A DNA stretch of 29,368 nucleotides from an uncultured Bacilli bacterium (GTDB lineage: Bacteria; Bacillota_I; Bacilli_A; RF39; UBA660). Below are positions 1 through 5,124 of the stretch, in pieces. Below the pieces are notes generated by a model. The model was given only the letters and a program-made list of their open reading frames with translations, had not been told where the DNA came from and did no database searches. How positions within the stretch are numbered: the first letter of the stretch is position 1; each line of letters opens with the position of its first letter. The position numbers and the translations under genes were made by a program. The stretch lies in contig CATYVZ010000011.1 of assembly GCA_958413985.1 (NCBI GenBank), positions 1-29,368 on the forward strand, in the 5' to 3' direction.

Positions 1-584
1 CCTTTACAGTAAGAATAGCAAATATATCAACACCAGAAGAATGTAATAGTGAAGGATTTTCACAAACAGCGTGTGGTTTTGTAGTAGAATTTGTTGATAT
101 TATAACTGAGAATGCAATGAATTCAACTTCTACTACTAAAGGAGGATGGCCAGCAAGTGAGATGTATAGTTTTGTCAATGACACTATCTATAATGCATTA
201 CCAAGTGACTTAAGAAATGTTATAATAGATACTTATACAGTATCAGGTTATGGTTCAGATGATGTATTTACTAGTTCCAATTTTACCTCAACAGATAAAT
301 TATATTTATTGACTGTTAAAGAAGTTTATGGTTCAAATATATCTTATGATACAGTTCAAGAAGAAACAAGACAATTAGATTACTATAAGAATAATGGAGT
401 AACAGAAGATAATTATAGTGGAGCAATAAAGATGTATGAAGGAAGTGCAGATGATTGGTGGTTGCGTTCGGCCAATTCTGATATGCGTGGTTTTGGTTTC
501 TACTATGTCAATACTTCTGGCAATTGGACTTACGACATTTCTACTCTTACTAATGGCGTAGCTCCAGCTTTTAGAATAGGATAA
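1..584 (+). CDS. 3' end of a surface-type protein with a DUF6273-like C-terminus (partial, 5' end outside window)
   Basis: The frame is open from the left edge (first full codon at 3) to TAA at 582-584, so only the C-terminal part (about 193 residues) is present. An internal ATG at 117 is not needed as a start because the frame continues upstream through sensible codons. The C-terminus carries WWLRSA followed by an aromatic, Asn/Gly/Thr/Ser-rich stretch and GVAPAFRIG at the end. This pattern fits the DUF6273 / C-type-lectin-like ends of secreted Bacillota proteins. Upstream residues are Asn, Ser, Thr and Tyr rich, as in extracellular proteins. Codon choice changes sharply inside the last 100 bases: nearly all codons at 474-557 end in C or T. 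Export signal and anchor cannot be judged here. Function is unknown; ligand or surface binding is inference from the fold resemblance. Confidence 0.75.
   Translation, partial: FTVRIANISTPEECNSEGFSQTACGFVVEFVDIITENAMNSTSTTKGGWPASEMYSFVNDTIYNALPSDLRNVIIDTYTVSGYGSDDVFTSSNFTSTDKLYLLTVKEVYGSNISYDTVQEETRQLDYYKNNGVTEDNYSGAIKMYEGSADDWWLRSANSDMRGFGFYYVNTSGNWTYDISTLTNGVAPAFRIG
474..557 (+). other. Candidate variable region of a diversity-generating retroelement target
   Basis: Of the 28 codons here, 26 end in a pyrimidine; the exceptions are one ATG and one TGG. All 14 four-fold-degenerate codons end in T or C, while the same gene upstream freely uses GGA, CCA, GCA and TCA. This is what remains when a template of AAC/AAT codons is randomised at its adenines. 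The position, in a WWLRSA...GVAPAFR C-terminal segment just before the stop, is where such variable regions lie. The flanks (462-473 and 558-581) look fixed. No reverse transcriptase or template repeat lies in the window, so the call is inference. Confidence 0.45.
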
Positions 585-646
585 AAAAGCGATTTAATTT
601 ATAGGTACTATAATATAAGCAATAAACAAAGCGTAAGTATTTAAAT

Positions 647-682
647 AAGTCTATTTACTTTTAAAAGTGATAGACTTTTTTT
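647..682 (+). terminator. Terminator of the DUF6273-like gene
   Basis: An imperfect hairpin with arms 647-662 and 663-677 (AAGTCTAT outer stem, ACTTTT/AAAAGT inner stem, one bulge) is followed by seven T at 676-682. Confidence 0.7.
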
Positions 683-696
683 ATGTTTGAAGTTAT

Positions 697-724
697 AAAA
701 AAATAGGTAGTTTTAAACCTATTT
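697..724 (-). terminator. Terminator of lexA
   Basis: Arms AAATAGGT (701-708) and ACCTATTT (717-724) form an 8-bp stem. On the minus strand the run of A at 697-703 becomes the U tract. It lies 36 bases after the lexA stop, facing the terminator of the gene on the left. Confidence 0.7.
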
Positions 725-759
725 AATATCTTTAAAATTTTCAATTAATGAATCGATGT

Positions 760-1383
760 TTATATTTTACGATATAAGCCAATAGCTTTACCTAAAATTG
801 TGACATTGTCCATAATAAATGGTTCCATAGTATCATTTTCTGGTTGTAATCTAAAATGATCTTTTTCTTTATAAAATGTTTTTAATGTTACTTCGTTTTC
901 ATCGGTCATCGCAACGACAATATCTCCATTATTAGCAGTATTTTTTCTTTCGACAATGACAATATCACCATCTAAAATACCAGCATTAATCATACTTTCA
1001 CCTTCGACTAAAAGAGTAAAAACTTCTTTATTTTTCGGTATTAAATATGATGGTAAAGAGAAAAATTCATCAGGTCTTTCGATAGCTTCGATAGGATTAC
1101 CGGCAGTTATCTTACCAAGCAATGGCACCTCTGTAATCAATTCATTTTTAATTTCATATTCGTTATCAACTAAAATTTCAATCGTTCGATTTTTACTTTC
1201 TTCTTTGCGAATGTAACCTTTTTTTTCTAAGTTATTTAGATGAACTTGTACTGTTGCTGTACTTGACAAGTCCATTTCCTGACATAATTCTCGAACAGTT
1301 GGAGCATAGCCGTGACGAACAACATATTGTTTGATTTTATCTAACATTTTTTCTTGTTGGTTAGTTAATTTTTCCAAATTCAT
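760..1383 (-). CDS. lexA: LexA, SOS response repressor
   Basis: Represses DNA damage genes by binding operators as a dimer; on RecA-ssDNA it cleaves itself. At 207 residues it has the usual Bacillota length. Residues 1-65 form the winged helix-turn-helix domain (helices including VRELCQEMDLSSTATVQVHL). The S24 peptidase domain follows. The cleavage site is Ala94-Gly95 in KITAGNP, the catalytic Ser is S130 in VEGESM, and the activating Lys is K168 in EVTLKTF, so the protein should be active. The start ATG (1381-1383) has an AGGAGG-like site just upstream. It is transcribed alone, divergently from a two-gene SOS operon. Operator-like palindromes at 1420-1433 and 1435-1448 lie in and beside its own promoter, which indicates autoregulation. 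The identification is secure. Confidence 0.97.
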   Translation of the reverse strand: MNLEKLTNQQEKMLDKIKQYVVRHGYAPTVRELCQEMDLSSTATVQVHLNNLEKKGYIRKEESKNRTIEILVDNEYEIKNELITEVPLLGKITAGNPIEAIERPDEFFSLPSYLIPKNKEVFTLLVEGESMINAGILDGDIVIVERKNTANNGDIVVAMTDENEVTLKTFYKEKDHFRLQPENDTMEPFIMDNVTILGKAIGLYRKI

Positions 1384-1408
1384 TATCCTCCTTTAACGTT
1401 ACATTTAC

Positions 1409-1437
1409 ATTTTAACATACAAATATACATTTGTCAA
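1409..1437 (-). promoter_or_regulatory. lexA promoter
   Basis: On the minus strand, TTGACA (1437-1432), a 17-base spacer and TAAAAT (1414-1409). It is overlapped by a weak operator in the spacer and abutted by a stronger one upstream. Confidence 0.8.
1420..1433. promoter_or_regulatory. Degenerate LexA operator in the lexA spacer
   Basis: CAAATATACATTTG is a palindrome with arms CAAAT/ATTTG, and the flanks extend it to ACAAAT/ATTTGT. It keeps the 5-4-5 layout of the Bacillota SOS box but departs from CGAAC/GTTCG, so binding is probably weak. Confidence 0.45.
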
Positions 1438-1448
1438 ACATAAATTCG
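1435..1448. promoter_or_regulatory. LexA operator (SOS box)
   Basis: Read on the minus strand this is CGAATTTATGTTTG, which differs by one base from the box at 1474-1487. It overlaps the -35 of lexA and lies between the two divergent promoters. Confidence 0.75.
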
Positions 1449-1467
1449 ATTTTTATCAAAAAAAGTA

Positions 1468-1496
1468 TTGACACGAATTTATGTTCGTGGTATGAT
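1468..1496 (+). promoter_or_regulatory. SOS promoter of the small two-gene operon
   Basis: A near-perfect sigma-A promoter: TTGACA (1468-1473), 17-base spacer, TATGAT (1491-1496). The spacer is filled by a LexA box, so repressor and polymerase cannot both bind. Confidence 0.85.
1474..1487. promoter_or_regulatory. LexA operator (SOS box)
   Basis: CGAATTTATGTTCG matches the Bacillus SOS consensus (CGAACATATGTTCG) at 12 of 14 positions and sits exactly between the -35 and -10. Confidence 0.85.
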
Positions 1497-1519
1497 TTAA
1501 TCATGAAAGGAATGGTGCT

Positions 1520-1708
1520 ATGGAATATTATACAGTTAGTGACATTCAGATATTAACTGGATATAAAGAAGTTGAAGTTTATGATCTGATCGAAAGGTTA
1601 AACAATGAAATAAAAGAAAAATACAAAACATATCAACTAAAACCGTTAATATTTGTCGATAAAATTGAAAAAAAATATTTTTTAAAAAGAATGGAGATTG
1701 AATTATGA
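1520..1708 (+). CDS. Small HTH-like protein, first gene of the SOS operon
   Basis: A 62-residue protein starting YTVSDIQILTGYKEVEVYDL, followed by a charged helix and a C-terminal YFLKR. The order resembles the short winged-helix proteins of the excisionase/MerR-like type (helix, turn, 'ltGysevkvYdlI' recognition helix, wing ending in K-K-Y-F). That is a pattern judgement; DNA binding is inference. It is the first gene behind the LexA-boxed promoter, with AAAGGA 8 bases before the ATG, and its stop overlaps the start of the next gene (ATGA). LexA control is therefore strongly suggested. In Bacillus the gene in this divergent place is yneA, but this protein is not YneA: it has no TM segment and no LysM domain. 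Its role in the SOS response is unknown. Confidence 0.75.
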   Translation: MEYYTVSDIQILTGYKEVEVYDLIERLNNEIKEKYKTYQLKPLIFVDKIEKKYFLKRMEIEL

Positions 1709-1845
1709 AAGAAATGTTAAAAAGTAAAACTATTATCGCGTTTATTGTTATTATTTTAGGAATAGCTTTTATCAGTAGTCCTAGTACCAAATTAGATGAT
1801 ACTAACACCATCGAACAAGAATATGTTTCTTATAATTTAAAATAA
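1705..1845 (+). CDS. 46-residue single-TM peptide, SOS operon; candidate division inhibitor
   Basis: A very short gene overlapping the previous stop by four bases, with GGAG 8 bases upstream of its ATG. The product has a Lys-rich N-terminus (KEMLKSK), one hydrophobic helix (about residues 9-24, rich in Ile/Phe/Val), then a polar 20-residue tail ending YNLK. The charge bias predicts the tail outside the cell. It shares the LexA-boxed promoter at 1468-1496 and is followed by a terminator. The layout (divergent from lexA, SOS-induced, small, single TM) matches that of division inhibitors such as YneA of Bacillus and SidA of Caulobacter, but there is no LysM domain and I see no sequence homology. 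The inhibitor role is inference; a toxic or signalling peptide is an alternative. Confidence 0.7.
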   Translation: MKEMLKSKTIIAFIVIILGIAFISSPSTKLDDTNTIEQEYVSYNLK

Positions 1846-1869
1846 CCCTTAAAGTTATTTTTTTAAATC

Positions 1870-1897
1870 AAAACTGCATCAATATGATGTGGTTTTT
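1870..1897 (+). terminator. Terminator of the SOS operon
   Basis: Arms 1870-1880 and 1886-1896 (AAAACTGCATC against GATGTGGTTTT, 11 bp with two G-U pairs), with T at 1893-1897. Confidence 0.7.
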
Positions 1898-1904
1898 AGA
1901 TATT

Positions 1905-1936
1905 AAAAAAGACAAATAAGCTTTTACCTATTTGTC
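1905..1936 (-). terminator. Terminator of the thermonuclease gene
   Basis: GACAAATA (1911-1918) pairs with TATTTGTC (1929-1936). Six A at 1905-1910 give the U tract on the minus strand. Confidence 0.75.
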
Positions 1937-1952
1937 AATAATTTGTATAATT

Positions 1953-2555
1953 TTAATAATTTTTAAGTTTTTTCTTAAATTCTTTTTTAAAGTTATTTTT
2001 AATTTTGTTAACAGTTTTTTTGCGATATTTTTGGCTGATTAGACAAATGATAAGAACAACTATTACACTACCTATAATATAGTATAAGTAATTATCATTT
2101 TCTTCCCAAATGCCAATTTGATTAGTTTTAGCTACTTCCTCACTAATTCTTAATTGAGTTAGGTATTTATAATCACCATAAATATATGAAACTTGACCTA
2201 ATCCTTTTTGAATAATTGAATTTTGCAATAATTGATCGTCGACGAAGACCCAAACTAAATGTCGATTATATTTATCTAATTTGTCACTATTATCATCATA
2301 TTCAATCTCAATTTTACTAGCATTAGTTAGTAAGTTACAAGTATAATCACTAGCTTCTTTACCAAATGGTTCAACTTTGTTAGTTGATTCAGGTGTATCA
2401 ATAGCAAGAAATCGTGCTTTAATCTTCTCATCATTTAAAACAAACCAAGCAGTATCGCCATCGACACATTTATCTAAAGTTACTTCTATTTTCTCAGTAG
2501 CACAAACATTAACTGCCGATAATAAAAATATAAAAATACTAAATATCCATTTCAC
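1953..2555 (-). CDS. Secreted, membrane-anchored thermonuclease (SNase family)
   Basis: Staphylococcal-nuclease-type phosphodiesterase that cuts DNA and RNA with Ca2+. With the GTG start at 2555 it has 200 residues. Residues 1-19 form a signal peptide (cleavage near VNVCA). The SNase domain spans about 22-150. Active-site residues are all present: DGDT at 32-35, Arg48 and DTPE 53-56 in RFLAIDTPE, and Arg98 in YNRHLVWVF. A C-terminal TM helix (about 157-174) and a Lys/Arg-rich tail should anchor it, with the enzyme outside. An ATG 18 bases upstream is unlikely as start because it overlaps the -10 (TATAATG); GGTGG lies 5 bases before the GTG. Likely roles are nutrient scavenging, or processing of DNA at the surface alongside the pilus/competence genes nearby. 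The role is inference; the family call is firm. Confidence 0.92.
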   Translation of the reverse strand: MKWIFSIFIFLLSAVNVCATEKIEVTLDKCVDGDTAWFVLNDEKIKARFLAIDTPESTNKVEPFGKEASDYTCNLLTNASKIEIEYDDNSDKLDKYNRHLVWVFVDDQLLQNSIIQKGLGQVSYIYGDYKYLTQLRISEEVAKTNQIGIWEENDNYLYYIIGSVIVVLIICLISQKYRKKTVNKIKNNFKKEFKKKLKNY

Positions 2556-2571
2556 ACTAACCACCGCTATC

Positions 2572-2580
2572 ATTATAACA
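2572..2580 (-). promoter_or_regulatory. Extended -10 promoter of the thermonuclease gene
   Basis: On the minus strand TG-T-TATAAT with no good -35. It overlaps the upstream in-frame ATG, which rules that codon out as the start. Confidence 0.6.
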
Positions 2581-2586
2581 TAAAAC

Positions 2587-2615
2587 TTTACAAATAATTT
2601 TAAAAATGCTATAAT
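2587..2615 (+). promoter_or_regulatory. typA promoter
   Basis: TTTACA (2587-2592), 17-base spacer, TGC-TATAAT (-10 at 2610-2615). Confidence 0.8.
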
Positions 2616-2640
2616 TCATTAGTTGATTGGGAGTGAATTT

Positions 2641-4446
2641 ATGGAAAGGATAAGAAATGTTGCAATAATTGCCCATGTCGATCATGGTAAGACAACTTTA
2701 GTAGACAAACTATTACAGATGTCAGGAACATTTCATGAAAATGAAAATATTGAATCGATGGATTCAAATGATTTAGAAAAAGAAAGAGGAATTACTATCT
2801 TAGCTAAGACTACGGCTATTAATTATGATGGGTATCGTATTAATATTTTAGATACCCCTGGTCATGCTGACTTTGGTGGCGAAGTTGAACGAATTATGAA
2901 TATGGTCGATGGAGTTTTATTAATAGTAGATGCTTATGAAGGAACGATGCCTCAAACTAGATTTGTATTAAAAAAAGCATTAGAGGCTGGAGTAACACCC
3001 ATCGTAGTTGTTAACAAAATCGATAAACCATCTGCTCGACCTAAAGAAGTTGTCGATGAGGTTTTAGATCTATTTATCGAATTGGGCGCTGATATCGATC
3101 AGTTAGATTTTCCTGTAATATATGCTTCTGCTTTAGCAGGAACTTCTAGTATTCATCCGGAAATAGAACGACAAGAAAACACCATGACCCCTATTTTAGA
3201 AGCTATTATTAATTATATACCAGCTCCTAACGTTAATATCGATGGTGGTTTTCAATTCCAACCTGCTTTGTTAGACTATAATGATTTTGTCGGTCGTATT
3301 GGAATTGGGCGAGTTAAAAGAGGTAAAGCTAAAGTTGGGGAATTAGTATCTTGTGTTAGAAGTGACGGTTCATTTAAACAGTTTAGAATTCAAAAAATGT
3401 ATGGATTTTTAGGCCTTAAAAGAATCGAAGTTAATGAGGCTAAGGCTGGTGAGATCATCGCAATCGCTGGATTACCAGATATCGAAGTTGGCGAGACAGT
3501 TTGTACAGTAGGTCAAGAAGAAGCCCTACCTTTACTTAAGATAGACGAACCGACTTTACAGATGACTTTTGGCGTAAATACTAGTCCATTTTGTGGTCGT
3601 GAAGGTAAAATATTGACTGCCAGAAAAATCGAAGAAAGATTATATAAAGAAACTGAAAAAGATGTTTCTTTAAGAGTTGCGCCAAACGACAATGAATCGT
3701 TTATCGTTTCAGGACGTGGAGAATTACATTTATCGATCTTGATCGAAAACATGCGAAGGGAAGGCTTTGAACTACAAGTATCCAAACCACAAGTAATTAT
3801 CAAAGAAATAAATGGTATCTCTTGTGAACCTTTCGAAGATGTTTCAATCGAAATACCTGAAGAATATGTCGGCGTTGTTATTGAAGCTCTTGGCGATCGT
3901 GAGGGAGAAATGGTCAACATGAACAATCATGGTAATTCAGTACGGTTAAACTATGTGGTTCCTTCACGAGGCTTGATTGGTTTTATGACCGAATTTATGA
4001 CGATGACCAAAGGATATGGTATTATTAACCATACATTTAAAGAATATCGTAAATTAGCTGGTTTAAAAGTAGGACAAAGAAAACTAGGCGTTTTAGTTTC
4101 GATGGAAAACGGTAAAGCTACGGCTTATGCTTTAGGGCAATTAGAAGATCGTGGTATTATGTTTATCGAACCTGGCGCTGAAGTTTATGAAGGTATGATT
4201 GTCGGTGAGAACAATCATGAAAATGACTTGGCTGTCAATGTTGTCAAAGGTAAAAAATTAACTAATACTCGTGCTAGTGGTAGTGATCATACGGTAGTTT
4301 TAAAAAGACCACGAATTTTAAGTCTCGAAGATTGCCTTTATTACATTAATAATGATGAATTAGTCGAAGTAACACCTTTAAGTTACCGTTTACGTAAGAA
4401 AATATTAAACACTGAATTAAGAAAAAAAGCTGATAGTAAAAAATAA
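2641..4446 (+). CDS. typA: TypA/BipA ribosome-associated GTPase
   Basis: Translational GTPase related to EF-G that binds the ribosome and helps 50S assembly and growth under stress or cold. At 601 residues it has the normal length. The G domain shows AHVDHGKTT (11-19), RGITI (49-53), DTPGH (71-75) and NKID (125-128), followed by the beta-barrel and the EF-G domain III/V-like regions (FCGREGK, SGRGELHLSIL) and the BipA-specific C-terminal domain. Start is ATG 2641 with GGGAG 7 bases upstream; an in-frame TTG at 2623 would lack such a site. It is a single-gene transcript between its own promoter and a strong terminator. The identification is secure. Confidence 0.97.
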   Translation: MERIRNVAIIAHVDHGKTTLVDKLLQMSGTFHENENIESMDSNDLEKERGITILAKTTAINYDGYRINILDTPGHADFGGEVERIMNMVDGVLLIVDAYEGTMPQTRFVLKKALEAGVTPIVVVNKIDKPSARPKEVVDEVLDLFIELGADIDQLDFPVIYASALAGTSSIHPEIERQENTMTPILEAIINYIPAPNVNIDGGFQFQPALLDYNDFVGRIGIGRVKRGKAKVGELVSCVRSDGSFKQFRIQKMYGFLGLKRIEVNEAKAGEIIAIAGLPDIEVGETVCTVGQEEALPLLKIDEPTLQMTFGVNTSPFCGREGKILTARKIEERLYKETEKDVSLRVAPNDNESFIVSGRGELHLSILIENMRREGFELQVSKPQVIIKEINGISCEPFEDVSIEIPEEYVGVVIEALGDREGEMVNMNNHGNSVRLNYVVPSRGLIGFMTEFMTMTKGYGIINHTFKEYRKLAGLKVGQRKLGVLVSMENGKATAYALGQLEDRGIMFIEPGAEVYEGMIVGENNHENDLAVNVVKGKKLTNTRASGSDHTVVLKRPRILSLEDCLYYINNDELVEVTPLSYRLRKKILNTELRKKADSKK

Positions 4447-4461
4447 TCATTTTAAAATGAC

Positions 4462-4491
4462 AAAAAAGCCGATTAATATCGGTTTTTTTTT
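4462..4491 (+). terminator. Terminator of typA
   Basis: CCGAT (4469-4473) pairs with ATCGG (4478-4482), extended by A-T pairs, then nine T at 4483-4491. Confidence 0.9.
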
Positions 4492-4612
4492 ACGAGATTT
4501 GTCGCTTTAAAGGTTTCGATCATAACATAAGAAAGTTTTGTTTCTATTTAACTTATTTGGCAATGGGGGAAGTGTGTTTAAACAAAAAGTTATCGTATTA
4601 GAAATTAAGAAA

Positions 4613-4647
4613 ATTATGTCAATTATGATTCATTGTTATGACATAAT
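4613..4647 (-). terminator. Possible weak terminator of the YqfQ/VrrA-like gene
   Basis: ATTATGTCA (4613-4621) pairs with TGACATAAT (4639-4647), with a 17-base loop. Only an interrupted T-rich stretch follows on the minus strand. The rest of 4492-4660 holds nothing I can identify. Confidence 0.3.
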
Positions 4648-4660
4648 ATCTAAAACCTTA

Positions 4661-5008
4661 CTACTGAAAGAAAGTAGGGCCATTCTGTTTAGAAACAGCA
4701 ATCGTTTCCTCTATATTAGGAGAATCCGTTGCCGTATTATCTGTTGTATTATTAGTAACAGTATTTGGAGAATTATCGACTTTTTTAAACTCGTTCATTA
4801 CACGGAACATCGTTTTAGCATTATTGATCACAGGACCTGCTTGTTTGATAATCGGAATTGCCTGATTAACGATGCCTAAGGTTTTTTGAGTACCATTTAA
4901 AATAGAACTCCATTTTATACCACCCAATAAAGATTTTAATCCACCTGTTTTAGCGATTGGGGAAAAAGAAGTATAAGGAATCCCCATGTAATAAGGATAG
5001 TAATTCAT
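4661..5008 (-). CDS. YqfQ/VrrA-like protein (spore-associated family)
   Basis: A 115-residue protein with no catalytic motif. The core, about residues 21-76, reads TGGLKSLLGGIKWSSILNGT, then a QKTLGIVNQAIPIIKQAGPV helix, then NNAKTMFRVMNEF. This resembles the 'G-rich, nTqk.l.l..qa.P...q..P...n' pattern of the Bacillus YqfQ (VrrA) family, which is linked to sporulation. A Tyr-rich N-terminus (NYYPYYMG) and an Asn/Thr-rich low-complexity tail (about 78-100) fit a coat or structural protein. Start ATG has AGGAGG 6 bases upstream. It is a lone minus-strand gene among plus-strand ones. Its upstream -10-like CATATAAT (5029-5036) could be read by a sporulation sigma factor. Function is inferred only from family resemblance. 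Confidence 0.75.
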   Translation of the reverse strand: MNYYPYYMGIPYTSFSPIAKTGGLKSLLGGIKWSSILNGTQKTLGIVNQAIPIIKQAGPVINNAKTMFRVMNEFKKVDNSPNTVTNNTTDNTATDSPNIEETIAVSKQNGPTFFQ

Positions 5009-5028
5009 GTGTATCCTCCTTTCAGAAT

Positions 5029-5053
5029 ATTATATGAAATTGCCAAAAAAAGT
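5029..5053 (-). promoter_or_regulatory. Sigma-K/E-like promoter of the YqfQ-like gene
   Basis: On the minus strand, AC (5053-5052), 15 bases, then CATATAATA (5036-5028). The Bacillus sigma-K pattern is AC, about 17 bases, CATANNNTA. A sigma-A reading (TATAAT without a good -35) is also possible. Confidence 0.35.
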
Positions 5054-5081
5054 TTTACATTTTTTAAAATTATGGTATAAT
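5054..5081 (+). promoter_or_regulatory. Promoter of the pilus platform gene
   Basis: TTTACA (5054-5059), 16-base spacer, TGG-TATAAT (-10 at 5076-5081). Its core is repeated exactly at the murG promoter. Confidence 0.75.
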
Positions 5082-5124
5082 CAGTATAGAGTAAGGGATG
5101 GCAAAGAATGTGTGGTGATATAAT

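Noticed and set aside
4538..4879. A 113-codon plus-strand frame opposite the YqfQ-like gene
   Set aside because: The minus-strand gene has AGGAGG and a recognisable family pattern; the plus frame has a Cys/Ile/Arg-rich product with no motif.
5098..5118. A six-codon upstream frame (MAKNVW) before the pilus platform gene
   Set aside because: Its purine-rich stretch touches the ATG with no spacing, so translation as a leader peptide is unlikely.
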